A stretch of DNA of 40,928 bases from positions 1 through 40,928 of the forward strand of contig JACSSC010000031.1 in NCBI GenBank assembly GCA_014879445.1, read 5' to 3'. Shown piece after piece: positions 8,718 through 16,510 of this stretch. The translations under genes were made by a program, and so were the position numbers. Below the pieces are notes generated by a model. That model was not told where the DNA came from. It saw nothing but the letters and a program-made list of their open reading frames with translations, and did no database searches. This DNA comes from Candidatus Competibacteraceae bacterium (GTDB lineage Bacteria; Bacteroidota; Bacteroidia; CAIKAF01). The first letter of the stretch is position 1. Every line of letters begins with the position of its first letter.

Positions 8718-9989
8718 TCAGATAGACGGCAAAACAGTAGATTTGCACAAACCAAAACCTACCCTCTTTGAACCTATTTGAGCAAAGGCATGCATAATGA
8801 CGGTATCACCATCATGTATAAACTTACGTTTACTGCCATCAGCTAAAATGAGAGGGCGTTCTCCTCTCCATGTCAATTCGAGCATGCTACCAAAAGCATC
8901 AGGTGTTGGCCCTGAGATAGTACCTGATGCACACATATCTCCAATTTTCATATTACAGCCATTAATGGTATGATGTGCTAACTGCTGGGCAATGCTCCAA
9001 TATAAATATTTATGATTGGTGGTAGAAACAAGTGTAGGTTTAGAATCTTTAGGTTTGATAAATGTTTGTATTTCGATATCAAAACTTTTTTCGCCTTCAT
9101 CATGCAGATAAGGTAATACTTGGGTCTCTTTCAAAGGAGATTCACAGCGGAAGGGTTCAAGCGCATCCAAGGTTACAATCCATGGAGAGATTGTTGAAAT
9201 AAAATTCTTACTCAAAAAAGGTCCGAGTGGTACATACTCCCATTTTTGTATATCGCGAGCCGACCAGTCGTTAAATACAACCATTCCGAAAATATGATTT
9301 TCGGCCTCTGCCGTTGAGATAGCTGTACCATGAGCGTTTTCACGCCCTATCACAAAAGCCATCTCGACTTCAAAATCGAGTTGTTGTGTTGATTTCAGTA
9401 CCGGTGTTAATGCCCCTTCCGGCATCAATTGACCTTTGGGACGATGAAAATGCACCCCCGATGCCATAATGGATGAAGCCCTGCCATGGTATGCAACGGG
9501 TATGTGTTTCCAATTGGGCAAAAGCGGTTCGCCGTCGGGTCTGAACATTTTTCCAACATTATAGGCATGTTCGCGGCTGCTGTAAAAATCGGTATAGTTT
9601 CCAATATGAAGTGGCAAATGCATCTGCACTTTTTGTACCGGTATCAAAATTAAAGCGATATCTTCATTTTTGTCACGTAATTCCGGATTTTTCTCATCCA
9701 ACAGTTCAAACAAACGCTTTCGTGTTGCATTCCAAGCCGGCCTGCCTAATGCAATAAAACGATTGAGTGTTCTTGATTTAAAAACATTTTCATTCATGAA
9801 AAGTATCTCAAGAAAACCCCTTTTAAACAGATAAGACATATCAATTACATGATTGCCTATAGCCACACCTACTCTTGGTTTTTTTCCGTCATAACTAAAT
9901 ATTCCATAAGGCAAATTATGCAAAGGAAAGTCACTTCCTGGAGGCACATCAACCCATGTTGAAGAAGGGGGGTGTATTTTAGATATCAT
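8718..9989 (-). CDS. fahA: Fumarylacetoacetase
   Basis: A 423-residue enzyme that hydrolyses fumarylacetoacetate to fumarate and acetoacetate, the last step of tyrosine/homogentisate breakdown. An N-terminal beta-roll domain (about 15-115) precedes the FAH catalytic domain. The metal and catalytic residues of the mammalian enzyme are all recognisable: NYTDFYSSREHA with Asp134 and His141, DFEVE with Glu207 and Glu209, and FNDWSARDIQ with Asp241. The start is the ATG at 9989, which gives the family's usual N-terminus; the longer frame would need a TTG at 10022. No homogentisate dioxygenase or maleylacetoacetate isomerase is nearby. The gene is probably its own unit, 63 bp upstream of the (p)ppGpp gene. 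Confidence 0.95.
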   Translation of the reverse strand: MISKIHPPSSTWVDVPPGSDFPLHNLPYGIFSYDGKKPRVGVAIGNHVIDMSYLFKRGFLEILFMNENVFKSRTLNRFIALGRPAWNATRKRLFELLDEKNPELRDKNEDIALILIPVQKVQMHLPLHIGNYTDFYSSREHAYNVGKMFRPDGEPLLPNWKHIPVAYHGRASSIMASGVHFHRPKGQLMPEGALTPVLKSTQQLDFEVEMAFVIGRENAHGTAISTAEAENHIFGMVVFNDWSARDIQKWEYVPLGPFLSKNFISTISPWIVTLDALEPFRCESPLKETQVLPYLHDEGEKSFDIEIQTFIKPKDSKPTLVSTTNHKYLYWSIAQQLAHHTINGCNMKIGDMCASGTISGPTPDAFGSMLELTWRGERPLILADGSKRKFIHDGDTVIMHAFAQIGSKRVGFGLCKSTVLPSI

Positions 9990-10080
9990 GATAAAATCCG
10001 TTTTGTAATGATTAATGTGCAATAATAATCAAAATGAATAACAAGCATATTTGAGTTTTGTTTGGTTAGATTAGCGCCAG

Positions 10081-10974
10081 CTATGTTTTCCGAAACTTGG
10101 TTAGGCGAATAGTATGACGACAGGCCGAATAATGAAAATCCGATGCGCCAAAACCTTTATAAAAACGTGCAACTGAAGGCAGATTTGAACCACCAAAATC
10201 TACATAATTTACAGTTCCGTGTTCGGCCATAAGCGTTTCATGAATGAGCCGGTGCATAGCGCCGGTTTTTTTCCCTTCCGGGCTGGCTGCGCCCTTCAAA
10301 TAAAGCAAAATACGTGCATGTCGAATAAAAAAACCTGAAGCAATACAAACGTCATTATTATACACATGTGCAGCAAAACCCGATGCTCGACTAAGTGTTG
10401 CCTGCATAATGTTCGACAATGTTTGCATGTCCTTTCTTTTTAGATTATCAATTTCGTGCAGTTTATTTTGCTCAAACATGGCTAAAACAGTTTGATAATC
10501 ATGATTAAAAAGAACAGAATGACCAGAATGCACACTTTTTTTAATATTTCGCTTCGTGTTTTCGTTATATCCATTTGTGATTTGTTGTTGATTTTTAGAC
10601 ATCGCAAGCCATTGGCAAGATCGGTCGTTACAAGTAAAACCCTGTATGGGATCAAATGTATAGAGATGTATCAATCGAGCTGCTGAGGAAAGAATACGGG
10701 CAAATTCTATTCTGAGTGGATCAGGAAGTGGAGATGATGAGAAAATACCACATTCTCGAACAAACAAAGGATTGTATGCATAAGCAATTCTCATTTTTTT
10801 TCGAAGAGGGAAAATAATACCTGCCTTATAATCATCATACACAAAAGCCGACCATCCCGGGAAAGCTGCATCTAAATACCACGAATATCCAAACAAAGAA
10901 GGGTTATTAGCGTTATACACCAAGGCATCCCATTTCTCTTTGTTGATATCAGTCGAGTGAATCAGCTGTATCAT
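10081..10974 (-). CDS. FemAB/GNAT-like acyltransferase
   Basis: A 298-residue cytoplasmic protein resembling the GNAT-fold FemAB/BioF2-like acyltransferases. The C-terminal half shows GAASPEGKKTGAMHRLIHE (acyl-CoA or aminoacyl-binding turn) and then VDFGGSNLPSVARFYKGFGA, the pattern that closes this fold in Bacteroidota proteins. Relatives transfer acyl or aminoacyl groups to cell-envelope precursors; the donor and acceptor here are unknown. The ATG at 10974 is preferred because it falls one base after the stop of the upstream deacetylase gene. An extended frame to 11082 would overlap that gene by 107 bp. It is the last gene of a three-gene unit with a deacetylase and an AAC(3)-like acetyltransferase. 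Confidence 0.7.
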   Translation of the reverse strand: MIQLIHSTDINKEKWDALVYNANNPSLFGYSWYLDAAFPGWSAFVYDDYKAGIIFPLRKKMRIAYAYNPLFVRECGIFSSSPLPDPLRIEFARILSSAARLIHLYTFDPIQGFTCNDRSCQWLAMSKNQQQITNGYNENTKRNIKKSVHSGHSVLFNHDYQTVLAMFEQNKLHEIDNLKRKDMQTLSNIMQATLSRASGFAAHVYNNDVCIASGFFIRHARILLYLKGAASPEGKKTGAMHRLIHETLMAEHGTVNYVDFGGSNLPSVARFYKGFGASDFHYSACRHTIRLTKFRKT

Positions 10975-10975
10975 G

Positions 10976-12286
10976 CTATCCAAGAATTGACTTAATAAAT
11001 TTCTGATAAACGCTTCTCCATCTATTAGGTTTTGGGGTTTGCGAAAAAGTACGGTCATGAAAAATGGTAATAAGCATACCATTCACCATTTTAACCTCAT
11101 CGGCTATGCGCTTCATGTGTTTAAGTGCATCCTGTGGATTTAGTTTTAGATAATCAATATAACTTGTGTCAATTATTTGAAAAGGGCGAATAAAAAGTCG
11201 TTTAATCTTTTCATCTGTCAGATCATAAAACAAATAAGGTTCAGCAATACCCGCCCTAAAACCGGGCATGGTGGGAAACCCCATTGAATAATCGCACCGA
11301 ATACCGGATTTTATCAATTGACGGTATGTTTGCGGAAAATCAAGTCGGATAAAATGTTGACGACTTTCTGTAATTTTTTTACCATATATTTTTTCCAAGG
11401 TCTTGATTTCTGATTCAATAATACTGATTGATTGGTTTGAAAAATAAGAGGGATGAATTCCAATTTTAGAGAACTTTCTAATTCTTTTCACCAAATCTTT
11501 GAATGCATTATTATAAGGTGGCAAGTTATGGTCGTATGATGAGGGCTGTCCCGACAAGATAAAATATCGCAGCGGAATTTTATATTTCGTTTTAATTTTT
11601 TTATGAAGAGTATATTGATCGTAAGGGTCTTTTTGTAAGCCGAGTACAACCTGAATTCGTTGTGTAGCCAAGCCAATATCACCTTTGATAACATCACGGA
11701 TAGCAGCGCCCATCATTTTTAGTACATTTTTCCCCTTAAATGCATATCCATTATCTACATCAATGGTTGAAATAAATCTAAATTTCTTTTTAGGGAAAGA
11801 AAATGATGGATAACGCAACATCAGACGGTCTTTGAGCTCTTCCACCCAGTAATGAACAACCGGTTTGTCTAAGAAATTGTTTTTAAAGGCCAATGAATGT
11901 TCGGGTTGAAAGCGACCATGTTTATCCCTTTCGAAAGGCAAGTACTCTTCATAGCGACTTACCATATAAAAGACTGCAGCAAAAAGGTCGTACGTGAAAT
12001 CATTGCTACCATCAACAGGGAACAAAGCTTTACCAAAAGCCCCATGACAAATTCCAGGAAAAACAGGTTTAACACCCGTTTGAAATAAAAAGCCAGAACA
12101 GGGAATGTGTATAGAATCCTTTACAGGATAGAGCGAATAATTAATTTTTTTTCCATCAAACTGCAAAAACTCTTCCATCTCTTGAGTAAACATCACAGGG
12201 ATTTTAAGTTTCAGCACACGCTTAAAAATCACGTCGGCTGTATATTTCAGACGAGGTGACATTTGTATGGAATATATAAGAATCAT
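10976..12286 (-). CDS. Polysaccharide deacetylase family protein (DUF7033-like N-terminus)
   Basis: A 436-residue protein of the Bacteroidota type that joins an N-terminal domain (about 1-160, containing FYMVSRYEEY) to an NodB/CE4-like deacetylase barrel. STIDVDN (173-179) stands where CE4 enzymes have their first Asp motif, and GIHPSYFSN (His278) resembles the second metal-binding motif. TIFHDRTF near the C-terminus fits the last motif. The predicted chemistry is removal of N- or O-acetyl groups from a sugar polymer; the substrate is unknown. There is no obvious signal peptide, so it may act on an intracellular or lipid-linked precursor. The ATG overlaps the upstream stop codon (TAATG), and the next gene starts one base after its own stop. 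Confidence 0.78.
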   Translation of the reverse strand: MILIYSIQMSPRLKYTADVIFKRVLKLKIPVMFTQEMEEFLQFDGKKINYSLYPVKDSIHIPCSGFLFQTGVKPVFPGICHGAFGKALFPVDGSNDFTYDLFAAVFYMVSRYEEYLPFERDKHGRFQPEHSLAFKNNFLDKPVVHYWVEELKDRLMLRYPSFSFPKKKFRFISTIDVDNGYAFKGKNVLKMMGAAIRDVIKGDIGLATQRIQVVLGLQKDPYDQYTLHKKIKTKYKIPLRYFILSGQPSSYDHNLPPYNNAFKDLVKRIRKFSKIGIHPSYFSNQSISIIESEIKTLEKIYGKKITESRQHFIRLDFPQTYRQLIKSGIRCDYSMGFPTMPGFRAGIAEPYLFYDLTDEKIKRLFIRPFQIIDTSYIDYLKLNPQDALKHMKRIADEVKMVNGMLITIFHDRTFSQTPKPNRWRSVYQKFIKSILG

Positions 12287-13092
12287 TATTTAATATATCT
12301 TTTAATCCAATCTTTACACCATTGACGACGGTCAAATGTAACCAAATTCTTACCCTGATGCCTGAGGATATCTTCTTCAATCACATGAAAAGCAGCATGC
12401 AAATCCACCCAAGCACATGAAATGCCTTTATGATGGTGAATCATACAAGCATTATTGGCAATCAATAAATCTTTGATTGGATAGAGTGAAAGTTGATATC
12501 CCGGTTTTTTTTCAAAGTATCTAACTGTATGTTGCGAAATTATGCCATCTTTCATTATTGGAATATGATAATTGCGATAAGTTCGATAAGGAACCTGCAA
12601 CATTTCTTCTACAAAATGGGCAAAAGTAAAGCTGTGTTGGAAATCCACATCCCAAAGCAGCATAACAGCATTATTGCGGTATAAAAGTTCGAAAATCGAA
12701 TTGCTGCCAAATGTACTATCACTTTGAGCTGATAAAAACAAATTGGCGTGAATGCCTTTAATCAGAAAAGAATGAAAAGGATCATTGCTACGTTCAAAAT
12801 CTGAAGATTTCATTGCCCACTTCGATAAACTACCGGTTGTGGGCAAAGTATCAATGAGATTAAAAATCTGATTTCGTTTGTATGATTGAACAAAGGCCGG
12901 AATAAGAAGAGTGCCTGGATTAATGCGTTTTATTAGATCATCGACCAACAACTGTGGCGAGAATCGTTTTTTGTTTATGGCAAAATAGGCGGCAATACGC
13001 GATAAATCAGCTGTAAGCCATAGTGTATCACCTGGTTTTAATGGAAAAGATGACAGCCATTCGTCCCAATCAGTATGCGATTCCTCTTGCAT
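12286..13092 (-). CDS. AAC(3)-fold N-acetyltransferase family protein
   Basis: A 268-residue protein resembling the AAC(3)/YokD antibiotic acetyltransferase fold. Recognisable features are the opening GDTLWLTADLSRI, TLLIPAFVQS, the family signature RSNDPFHSF (residues 101-109), FGSNSIFELL, and TFAHFVEEML, which keeps a His159-x-x-Glu162 pair like the family's H..E active-site segment. The sequence is divergent, and its neighbours (polysaccharide deacetylase, FemAB-like transferase) point to acetylation of an amino sugar or amine in a glycan rather than to aminoglycoside resistance. It is first in the unit. A -7 box lies only 9 nt before the ATG, and no later Met gives a full fold, so the mRNA is predicted to have a very short leader. 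Confidence 0.7.
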   Translation of the reverse strand: MQEESHTDWDEWLSSFPLKPGDTLWLTADLSRIAAYFAINKKRFSPQLLVDDLIKRINPGTLLIPAFVQSYKRNQIFNLIDTLPTTGSLSKWAMKSSDFERSNDPFHSFLIKGIHANLFLSAQSDSTFGSNSIFELLYRNNAVMLLWDVDFQHSFTFAHFVEEMLQVPYRTYRNYHIPIMKDGIISQHTVRYFEKKPGYQLSLYPIKDLLIANNACMIHHHKGISCAWVDLHAAFHVIEEDILRHQGKNLVTFDRRQWCKDWIKRYIK

Positions 13093-13101
13093 GGATTATA
13101 G

Positions 13102-13109
13102 CAAAGGTA
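13102..13109 (-). promoter_or_regulatory. Candidate -7 promoter box for the AAC(3)-like gene
   Basis: On the minus strand TACCTTTG matches TAnnTTTG exactly, with its final G 10 bases before the A of the ATG at 13092. This implies a leader of only a few nucleotides. No good -33 element was found. Confidence 0.4.
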
Positions 13110-13207
13110 TAAATCCGATTTAATAACGTTAGGTTTTATACACTGAAAACTATTATGAATATCGAAGCAATATTGTAGATTTATGCCCAATTAACGCAAA
13201 AAATATT

Positions 13208-14380
13208 ATGTCTAGAATATTAGTAATCGACGATCAGCTAAGTATCCGAAAAACCCTGAGAGAAATTTTAGAATACGAAAATTTTGAGATTGATGAAGCC
13301 GAAGACGGCCAAAAAGGGCTTGAATTGGCTTTAAAAAACAGCTATGATCTTATACTTAGCGATATCAAGATGCCCAAAGTGGACGGTATAGAATTTTTGG
13401 ATAAAATAATGACTTCAGGCAGCGATGTGCCAATCATTATGATATCAGGGCATGGCAATATAGATACAGCTGTAGATGCCATCAAAAAAGGAGCTTATGA
13501 CTACATTGCCAAGCCCATTGATTTAAATCGTTTATTGGTTACTGTTCGCAATGCATTAGAAAAAAAATCGCTGGTTGTAGAAACCAAGCAACTCAAAAAG
13601 AAAGTAAACAAGACCAAAACACGCGAAATCATTGGCAATTCAGATCCCATACAAAAGATTAAGGAATTGATAGAACGCGTTGCGCCAACAGATGCACGTG
13701 TTATGATTACAGGAAGCAACGGAACAGGGAAAGAGTTGGTAGCCCGATGGATTCATGAGCTTAGCAATAGAGCTTCAGGACCTTTGGTTGAAGTAAACTG
13801 TGCTGCAATACCTTCCGAACTCATCGAAAGCGAACTCTTCGGACATGAAAAAGGCGCATTTACAACAGCCATCAAGCAGCGTCAAGGAAAATTTGAGTTA
13901 GCTAATGGAGGCACACTGTTTTTGGATGAAATTGGCGACATGAGTTTGAGCGCACAAGCCAAAGTACTCCGTGCATTACAGGAAAATAAAATTACTCGTG
14001 TGGGCGGTGATAAAGAAATTAGCGTAAATGTTAGGGTTGTGGCAGCTACCAACAAAAATCTTAGTGAAGAAATCAGCAAAGGTAACTTTAGAGAAGATTT
14101 ATTTCACCGTTTAAATGTCATCCCCATTCATGTACCCGACTTAAACGACCGAAAAGAAGACATCCCACTCTTAGCACAACATTTTCTCGAACAAATCATC
14201 GAGGAACAAGGAATCCCAGCCAAAACCTTTACAGCTGATGCCTTAGAAGAGTTAAAGCTAATAAACTGGACAGGTAACATTCGAGAATTGCGAAATGTAA
14301 TTGAACGACTGATTATACTTTGTGATCAGAAAATTACAGGCAACGATGTGAATATTTTTGCACAACCCAATAAAGGATAG
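13208..14380 (+). CDS. Sigma-54 activator-type response regulator lacking a DNA-binding domain
   Basis: A 390-residue NtrC-family protein. The receiver domain (1-115) has the acidic pair Asp8/Asp9, phospho-acceptor Asp52 and Lys102. The AAA+ domain (about 140-375) has Walker A GSNGTGKE (169-176), Walker B LFLDE (237-241), and arginine-rich NVRVVAATN and FREDLFHRL segments. The sigma-54 contact loop reads GAFTTA (216-221) instead of GAFTGA. The protein ends about 15 residues after the NIRELRNVIERLI helix, so the usual C-terminal Fis-type helix-turn-helix is absent. To my recollection both traits occur in a conserved Bacteroidota subfamily, so this is not obviously a truncation. Its sensor kinase is not in the window. 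A weak box TAGATTTA sits at 13176-13183. Confidence 0.9.
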   Translation: MSRILVIDDQLSIRKTLREILEYENFEIDEAEDGQKGLELALKNSYDLILSDIKMPKVDGIEFLDKIMTSGSDVPIIMISGHGNIDTAVDAIKKGAYDYIAKPIDLNRLLVTVRNALEKKSLVVETKQLKKKVNKTKTREIIGNSDPIQKIKELIERVAPTDARVMITGSNGTGKELVARWIHELSNRASGPLVEVNCAAIPSELIESELFGHEKGAFTTAIKQRQGKFELANGGTLFLDEIGDMSLSAQAKVLRALQENKITRVGGDKEISVNVRVVAATNKNLSEEISKGNFREDLFHRLNVIPIHVPDLNDRKEDIPLLAQHFLEQIIEEQGIPAKTFTADALEELKLINWTGNIRELRNVIERLIILCDQKITGNDVNIFAQPNKG

Positions 14381-14381
14381 T

Positions 14382-14882
14382 TTACGCTTCCACTTTCTCC
14401 ATCATCTGACGTCGAGCTAAGAAAATGCGACTTTTTACTGTGCCGATAGGCAATTTCATCTCATCGGCAATCTCCTTGTATTTATAACCCTCGACATACA
14501 TACTGAGCGGAACACGATATTCCTCACCAAGAGAATGCATCATATGATTTATTTCCTTAAAGTTTAATCTTGAATCGGGATCAAAATTCTTTTTCCCTTC
14601 CGGAATATTAAGATAAAACAAATCCTTACTGCCATCAAATATGGTTTTTACCTTAGCTTGTTTACGATAATTATTGATAAAAATGTTTTTCATAATAGTA
14701 AAAAGCCATGCCTTAAGATTGGTATTTTCCTCAAACTTATCTTTATAAGTAAATGCCTTAAGGAGGGTTTCCTGTAATAAATCCTCAGCATCTTCGGTGT
14801 GGTGTGTTAAACTTAAAGCAAAATAGCGCAATGAATCGTTGTAGGTTAGCACTTCGGAGGTAAATACATTATTAGTTGTCAT
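14382..14882 (-). CDS. ECF-type RNA polymerase sigma factor
   Basis: A 166-residue sigma-70 family protein of the extracytoplasmic-function type. Region 2 (about 10-80) includes DLLQETLLKAF and AWLFTIMKNIFINNYRKQ, and region 4 (about 110-163) includes the helix-turn-helix YKEIADEMKLPIGTVKSRIF. It should direct RNA polymerase to a small set of promoters. No anti-sigma gene is adjacent; the next gene in the same direction is far away, so control may be transcriptional. Its promoter is the best in the window (exact -33 and -7 at 19-nt spacing) and is covered by a 12-bp inverted repeat. It is convergent with the sigma-54-type regulator, leaving one base between the stop codons. Confidence 0.93.
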   Translation of the reverse strand: MTTNNVFTSEVLTYNDSLRYFALSLTHHTEDAEDLLQETLLKAFTYKDKFEENTNLKAWLFTIMKNIFINNYRKQAKVKTIFDGSKDLFYLNIPEGKKNFDPDSRLNFKEINHMMHSLGEEYRVPLSMYVEGYKYKEIADEMKLPIGTVKSRIFLARRQMMEKVEA

Positions 14883-14907
14883 AGTTATTGCGTTTTTAAA
14901 TTTAGAA

Positions 14908-14938
14908 CAAATCTAAACTGTTTAATCGAATCCGCAAA
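14908..14938 (-). promoter_or_regulatory. Sigma-factor gene promoter (-33 and -7)
   Basis: On the minus strand TTTG (14938-14935) and TAGATTTG (14915-14908) match both Bacteroidota promoter elements exactly with a 19-nt spacer. The -7 box ends 25 nt before the ATG at 14882. The spacer contains one whole arm of the inverted repeat at 14916-14951. Confidence 0.7.
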
Positions 14939-14951
14939 AGATTAAACAGTT
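14916..14951. promoter_or_regulatory. 12-bp inverted repeat overlapping the sigma-factor promoter
   Basis: AACTGTTTAATC (14916-14927) and GATTAAACAGTT (14940-14951) are perfect 12-bp arms separated by 12 nt. One arm fills the -33/-7 spacer and the -33 element sits in the loop, so a bound protein would block the promoter. This placement is typical of a repressor operator. A transcribed hairpin is less likely because the repeat lies upstream of the predicted start site. Confidence 0.6.
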
Positions 14952-15126
14952 AATTGAAAAATCTTTAACATTTATTTCAGCAACAAGACATCAACAAATC
15001 TCCATCTAACTGTTTTTGTGCATCTTAATTGGATTAACATAAATCACACAGGTTAAACAAACTGTATAGCGTTTTTATGCATAATACAAACTCTGTTTAA
15101 TGTTTCGCCGATAACCTACGGAATAT

Positions 15127-15134
15127 TACATTTG
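15127..15134 (+). promoter_or_regulatory. Candidate promoter for dihydroorotase
   Basis: TACATTTG is an exact -7 match 19 nt before the ATG at 15154. A TTTC at 15103-15106, 20 nt upstream, may be a one-mismatch -33 element. Confidence 0.5.
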
Positions 15135-15153
15135 TACTATAATAAGCTAAAAA

Positions 15154-16503
15154 ATGAATTATCTGATAAAGAATGCTACTGTAATTAACGAAAATCAGCA
15201 GATAAGGAAAGACGTATATATTAAAGACGGTATGATTGCAGGAATTACAGAGCCGGGTAGTCATCCGTTACATATTACAGAAAACGGTTACACAGAAATA
15301 GATGCCACAGGACAGTGGCTTTTGCCAGGCATCATTGATGATCAAGTACATTTTCGTGAACCGGGGCTGACACATAAAGGCGACATATATTCCGAATCAC
15401 GTGCGGCCATAGCCGGTGGCATAACATCATACATGGAAATGCCCAACACCATACCAGGCGCCACAACCAACGCATTGTTGGAACAAAAATACGAAATAGC
15501 TTCAGCGCAATCGTGGGCCAATTATTCCTTTTATATTGGCGCCACTAACGACAACATTTCAGAATTAGAAAAAACAGACCCGCAAAAAGTATGCGGGGCC
15601 AAGGTATTTATGGGCTCATCAACCGGCACTTTATTGGTGGATAATAAAAAAGCGCTGGAAGAAATCTTCAAACATGTTAAGCTACTCATTGCCACACATT
15701 GCGAAGACGACCATCTCATCAAAAAAAACAGTGATTACTATCGAGAAGCCATAGGAGATGACCTTACAACTGCCTACCATCCACTCATTCGCAATGCAGA
15801 GGCCTGTTATGCATCATCGTCGCTTGCTGTGGAAATAGCCACCCGATACAATACACGCTTACACATATTGCATCTGAGCACCGAGAAAGAAATGTCGCTT
15901 TTTACCCGGCAAATTCCTTTATCGGAGAAGCGTATCACGGCTGAAGTTTGTGTACACCACTTGTGGTTTTATGATGCTGATTATAACAGATTAGGCAACT
16001 TTATTAAATGGAATCCGGCCATTAAATCAAAGCGAGATCAGGAGGCATTGTTTGCAGCCCTGTTGGACGGACGAATAGATGTTGTAGCCACCGACCATGC
16101 CCCACATACATTAGAAGAGAAGTCAAAATCCTATTTGTTAGCGCCATCCGGAGGTCCACTGGTGCAACATGCCTTGCAAGCTATGCTTGAATTTTGTCAT
16201 CAGGGGCGCATCTCAATCGAAAAAGTGGTTCAGTTGATGTGTCATAACGTAGCCGACATGTTTAGTATTGACAGAAGAGGATATATTCGTCAGGGCTATC
16301 ATGCCGACTTGGTATTGGTAGATCCTCGGCAGTCCTATACGGTTAGCAAAGAAAACATATTGTATAAGTGTGGTTGGAGTCCATTTGAGAACACTACTTT
16401 TCAAAGCAGCATTACCCATACTTTTGTGAATGGGCAACTCATGTATAAATATGGCCAATTCGATGAATTTAGGCCTGGTGCACGACTGTTATTTAAACGC
16501 TAG
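15154..16503 (+). CDS. pyrC: Dihydroorotase
   Basis: A 449-residue amidohydrolase of the class I dihydroorotase type, closing carbamoyl-aspartate to dihydroorotate in pyrimidine synthesis. Landmarks are IIDDQVHFREPG (60-71), GAKVFMGSSTG with the likely carboxylated Lys150, ATHCED with His182, LHILHLST with His240, and VATDHAPHT with Asp314. The first metal-ligand motif is Gln64-Val-His66 where most class I enzymes have His-x-His. I recall this DQVHFR form from other Bacteroidota dihydroorotases, so it is probably a lineage trait, although the metal site must differ. The gene is single, convergent with the repeat-protein gene 7 bp away. No other pyr gene is adjacent, but pyrG lies about 20 kb to the right. 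Confidence 0.92.
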   Translation: MNYLIKNATVINENQQIRKDVYIKDGMIAGITEPGSHPLHITENGYTEIDATGQWLLPGIIDDQVHFREPGLTHKGDIYSESRAAIAGGITSYMEMPNTIPGATTNALLEQKYEIASAQSWANYSFYIGATNDNISELEKTDPQKVCGAKVFMGSSTGTLLVDNKKALEEIFKHVKLLIATHCEDDHLIKKNSDYYREAIGDDLTTAYHPLIRNAEACYASSSLAVEIATRYNTRLHILHLSTEKEMSLFTRQIPLSEKRITAEVCVHHLWFYDADYNRLGNFIKWNPAIKSKRDQEALFAALLDGRIDVVATDHAPHTLEEKSKSYLLAPSGGPLVQHALQAMLEFCHQGRISIEKVVQLMCHNVADMFSIDRRGYIRQGYHADLVLVDPRQSYTVSKENILYKCGWSPFENTTFQSSITHTFVNGQLMYKYGQFDEFRPGARLLFKR

Positions 16504-16510
16504 AGGATAA

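Noticed and set aside
9989-10022. Longer fumarylacetoacetase start at 10022
   Set aside because: It needs a TTG codon and adds 11 residues before the family's normal N-terminus; the ATG at 9989 is better.
10974-11082. Longer start for the FemAB/GNAT-like protein
   Set aside because: It would overlap the deacetylase gene by 107 bp, and the added residues show no similarity to the fold; the ATG at 10974 fits the tight gene spacing.
12286-13092. Aminoglycoside resistance gene
   Set aside because: The fold resembles AAC(3), but the sequence is divergent and the neighbours are glycan-modifying enzymes; there is no mobile or resistance context.
14883-15153. Small RNA or riboswitch in the longest intergenic region
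   Set aside because: The only strong structure is the 12-bp inverted repeat, which lies upstream of the predicted start site and so is better explained as a DNA operator; no known riboswitch pattern was recognised.
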